DNA from: an uncultured Clostridia bacterium
GTDB taxonomy: Bacteria; Bacillota; Clostridia; HGM11514
Reading direction: 5' to 3'
Length of the DNA: 6,484 nt
NCBI GenBank assembly: GCA_902478725.1
Contig: CABSMD010000150.1
Coordinates: 1 to 6,484, forward strand
Shown: positions 5,261 to 6,484 of the stretch, piece after piece
Position numbering within the stretch: the stretch's first letter is position 1
Layout: each line of letters opens with the position of its first letter
Notes under the pieces: model-generated
Database searches by the model: none
Seen by the model: only the letters and a program-made list of their open reading frames with translations
What the model was told of the DNA's origin: nothing
Program-made: the position numbers and the translations under genes

Positions 5261-5273
5261 GGGGGCGAGGTAA
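5247..5273 (+). repeat. 27-bp direct repeat at DUF3849 truncation point, copy 1
   Basis: Contains GATAAGGGGGCGAGGTAA and matches 5634-5660 at 25 of 27 positions. It includes the ribosome binding site of the gene starting at 5277. Read in the frame of that next gene, it encodes NIDKGAR-stop, the same as the end of that gene. Confidence 0.75.
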
Positions 5274-5276
5274 CAA

Positions 5277-5660
5277 ATGATTGATATTACCGCTACTTTC
5301 CGGCAGAAAGTACAGATTGATATGTGCGACGCTATCAAACAGATTAAGTCTGCTCTTGGATTTAATATGGGATATGGCGAATTTTTGAATGTTGAAAATG
5401 GTAAGCTGATACACGCCAAAGATACCAGCTATCACGGTTCACCCAATTATGAATATACGGAAATATCCAACAATCCGAATTATATCGCCATATATAACAG
5501 CTTGAATATGCTGGAAGAATATTTATCGGACAGGGACGCCCCGAAATGGGCGAAACACGTTGAACCGGCGGAACAAAAGCCGTCTGTCAAAAAGCAGCTT
5601 GCCGAACTTCCCAAACAGCCGGAACCAAAACAAAAAAATATTGATAAGGGGGCAAGGTAA
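5277..5660 (+). CDS. Unknown 127-residue protein, bounded by direct repeats
   Basis: I do not recognise a family. The start follows GGGGGCGAGG at good spacing. Residues 1-87 look like a compact soluble domain: an amphipathic helix (FRQKVQIDMCDAIKQIKSAL), a Gly/aromatic turn (GFNMGYGEFLNVENGKLIHA), a Tyr/Asn-rich part and a second helix (YNSLNMLEEYLSDRD). From about 94 to 127 the tail is rich in Pro, Lys, Gln and Glu and probably disordered. There is no signal peptide or membrane segment, so it is likely cytoplasmic. It is more AT-rich than the conjugation genes around it, and its flanks are 27-bp near-identical repeats, suggesting later arrival. It is followed after 2 bp by prgI. A role in transfer is possible but not shown. 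Confidence 0.75.
   Translation: MIDITATFRQKVQIDMCDAIKQIKSALGFNMGYGEFLNVENGKLIHAKDTSYHGSPNYEYTEISNNPNYIAIYNSLNMLEEYLSDRDAPKWAKHVEPAEQKPSVKKQLAELPKQPEPKQKNIDKGAR
5634..5660 (+). repeat. 27-bp direct repeat, copy 2, upstream of prgI
   Basis: Second copy of 5247-5273 with two mismatches. It forms the last codons of the gene at 5277-5660 and carries the ribosome binding site for prgI. Exchange between the copies would delete the gene at 5277-5660 and place the truncated DUF3849 gene directly ahead of prgI. Confidence 0.75.
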
Positions 5661-5662
5661 TT

Positions 5663-6100
5663 ATGCCATATGTACCTGTACCGAAAGACTTAAACACGGT
5701 CAAGACAAAGGTTGCGTTTAACCTGACAAAACGGCAGCTTATCTGCTTTTCCCTCGCGGCGGCTGTGGGCGTCCCGGCGTACTTCCTGACAAGAGGGCTT
5801 TTGGGGACGACGGGCGCCGTTCTGGTTCTGCTTTTATGCGCGCTGCCCTTTTTCCTCTTTGCCCTCTATGAGAAGAACGGGCAGCCGCTTGAGAAAATTT
5901 TGAAGCACTATATTGATACAAAATACCGCCGCCCAAAGGTGCGGCCGTATGTGACGAATAACATCTATTCGGCAATCGGAAAGCAAATTTTATTGGAACA
6001 GGAGGTTGATAGAATTGCCGGAAACAAAAAAGAAAACCGCCCTGCCGAAAGACAGACCGCTGACGGCAAGGCAAAGGCGGCAAATAGCCGACGCGGTTAA
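5663..6100 (+). CDS. prgI: PrgI family conjugation membrane protein (VirB3-like)
   Basis: A 145-residue protein of the PrgI family, named from the pCF10 conjugation protein and equivalent in position to VirB3 of type IV secretion systems, where it works with the VirB4 ATPase at the membrane. It starts MPYVPVPKDL and has two hydrophobic helices at about 25-44 and 46-69, then a cytoplasmic part with LEKILKHYI (76-84) and RPKVRPYVTNN (90-100), both typical. The tail (118-145) is Lys/Arg-rich and low in complexity. Its 3' end overlaps the next gene by 86 bp in another frame, and the odd tail composition partly reflects that constraint. The ATG lies 2 bp after the preceding stop, using the AAGG inside the 27-bp repeat. 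Confidence 0.9.
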   Translation: MPYVPVPKDLNTVKTKVAFNLTKRQLICFSLAAAVGVPAYFLTRGLLGTTGAVLVLLLCALPFFLFALYEKNGQPLEKILKHYIDTKYRRPKVRPYVTNNIYSAIGKQILLEQEVDRIAGNKKENRPAERQTADGKAKAANSRRG

Positions 6101-6484
6101 GAAAGCGAAAATGCAGGGCAAAATCGCCATGAGCGCGCAGGACACAATTCCCTACAAGGAAATGCGGCCGGACGGTATCTGCCGGGTAACCGACCGCTTT
6201 TACACAAAGACCGTACAATTCTTGGATATTAACTATCAGTTGGCGCGCAACGAGGACAAAAACATCATCTTTGAAAATTACTGCGATTTCCTCAACTACT
6301 TTGATACGTCAATCTCGGTGCAATTATCGTTCCTGAACCAGACCATGGATATTTCAGAGTATGAAAAGGCGATTGACATTAAATCCCGTGACGACGAATT
6401 TAACGACATACGGGAAGAATATACCGAAATGTTAAAAGGCCAGCTTGCGCGGGGCAACAATGGCATTGTACGGAAGAAATATAT
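6015..6484 (+). CDS. virB4: VirB4/TraE-like conjugation ATPase, N-terminal part (runs off window)
   Basis: At least 156 residues of the N-terminal domain of a VirB4-family ATPase, the motor at the base of the mating channel that powers assembly and substrate transfer. Recognisable family segments are LTARQRRQIADAVKKAK near the start, IPYKEMRPDGICRVTDRFYTK, INYQLARNEDKNIIFENYCDFLNYFD, SVQLSFLN and GNNGIVRKKY. The Walker motifs lie beyond the window. The start is a TTG at 6015 with AGGAGG nine bases upstream, 86 bp inside prgI; no ATG occurs in this frame until about residue 33, which would remove conserved sequence. The overlap implies translational coupling with prgI. Family assignment is firm; the start is well supported by the ribosome binding site. 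Confidence 0.9.
   Translation, partial: MPETKKKTALPKDRPLTARQRRQIADAVKKAKMQGKIAMSAQDTIPYKEMRPDGICRVTDRFYTKTVQFLDINYQLARNEDKNIIFENYCDFLNYFDTSISVQLSFLNQTMDISEYEKAIDIKSRDDEFNDIREEYTEMLKGQLARGNNGIVRKKY

Larger units (their letters stand above)
3565..6484 (+). mobile_element. Conjugation region of a Tn1549/CTn-like integrative conjugative element
   Basis: The order maff2 fragment, VirB6/TrbL-like protein, MT-A70 methylase, PrgI, VirB4 on one strand with very short gaps or overlaps matches the mating-channel operon of Tn1549/CTn-type elements of Clostridia. Integration, relaxase and coupling-protein genes would lie outside the window. The right end is open. Confidence 0.85.

Noticed and set aside
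5739..6218. A 159-residue minus-strand open frame across prgI and the start of virB4
   Set aside because: The translation is Arg/Pro/Ser-rich with no recognisable domain, and both plus-strand genes are clear family members.

Overview
The window looks like part of a conjugative element from a Gram-positive gut bacterium of the class Clostridia. The evidence is the kind of conjugation genes present (CD1112-type VirB6/TrbL protein, MT-A70 adenine methylase, PrgI protein, VirB4 ATPase, as in the Tn1549/CTn group), the strong GGAGG-type ribosome binding sites, and starts at GTG and TTG. No recombinase, relaxase, tRNA, rRNA or CRISPR array lies in the window.

There are two blocks, differing visibly in base composition. 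Block 1 (1 to about 3564) is AT-rich accessory DNA. On the plus strand it has the end of an unknown gene, a 131-residue unknown protein, an Mrr-like PD-(D/E)XK endonuclease with an extra N-terminal domain, and a membrane-anchored extracytoplasmic protein. After two hairpins and a gene-free stretch comes a complete minus-strand hicAB toxin-antitoxin operon, with a consensus promoter, a palindromic operator and a terminator. This operon sits between two near-identical 27-bp direct repeats, with a third, more degenerate related copy further upstream.

Block 2 (about 3565 to the end) is the more GC-rich conjugation backbone: the last 26 codons, counting the stop, of a Maff2-family membrane protein gene, then a VirB6/TrbL-like channel protein, an MT-A70 methylase, two small AT-rich genes, a PrgI protein and the start of a VirB4 ATPase. 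The Maff2 gene is broken exactly where the composition changes. The simplest reading is that Block 1 is the right-hand part of a second mobile element nested in the maff2 gene of the host conjugative element. It would carry defence (nuclease) and stability (HicAB) functions while the host element supplies transfer.

A smaller rearrangement is visible at 5120 to 5660. A DUF3849-like gene stops early at a 27-bp sequence that recurs, 25 of 27 identical, at the end of the next gene. That gene is therefore bounded by direct repeats like a cassette inside the conjugation operon.
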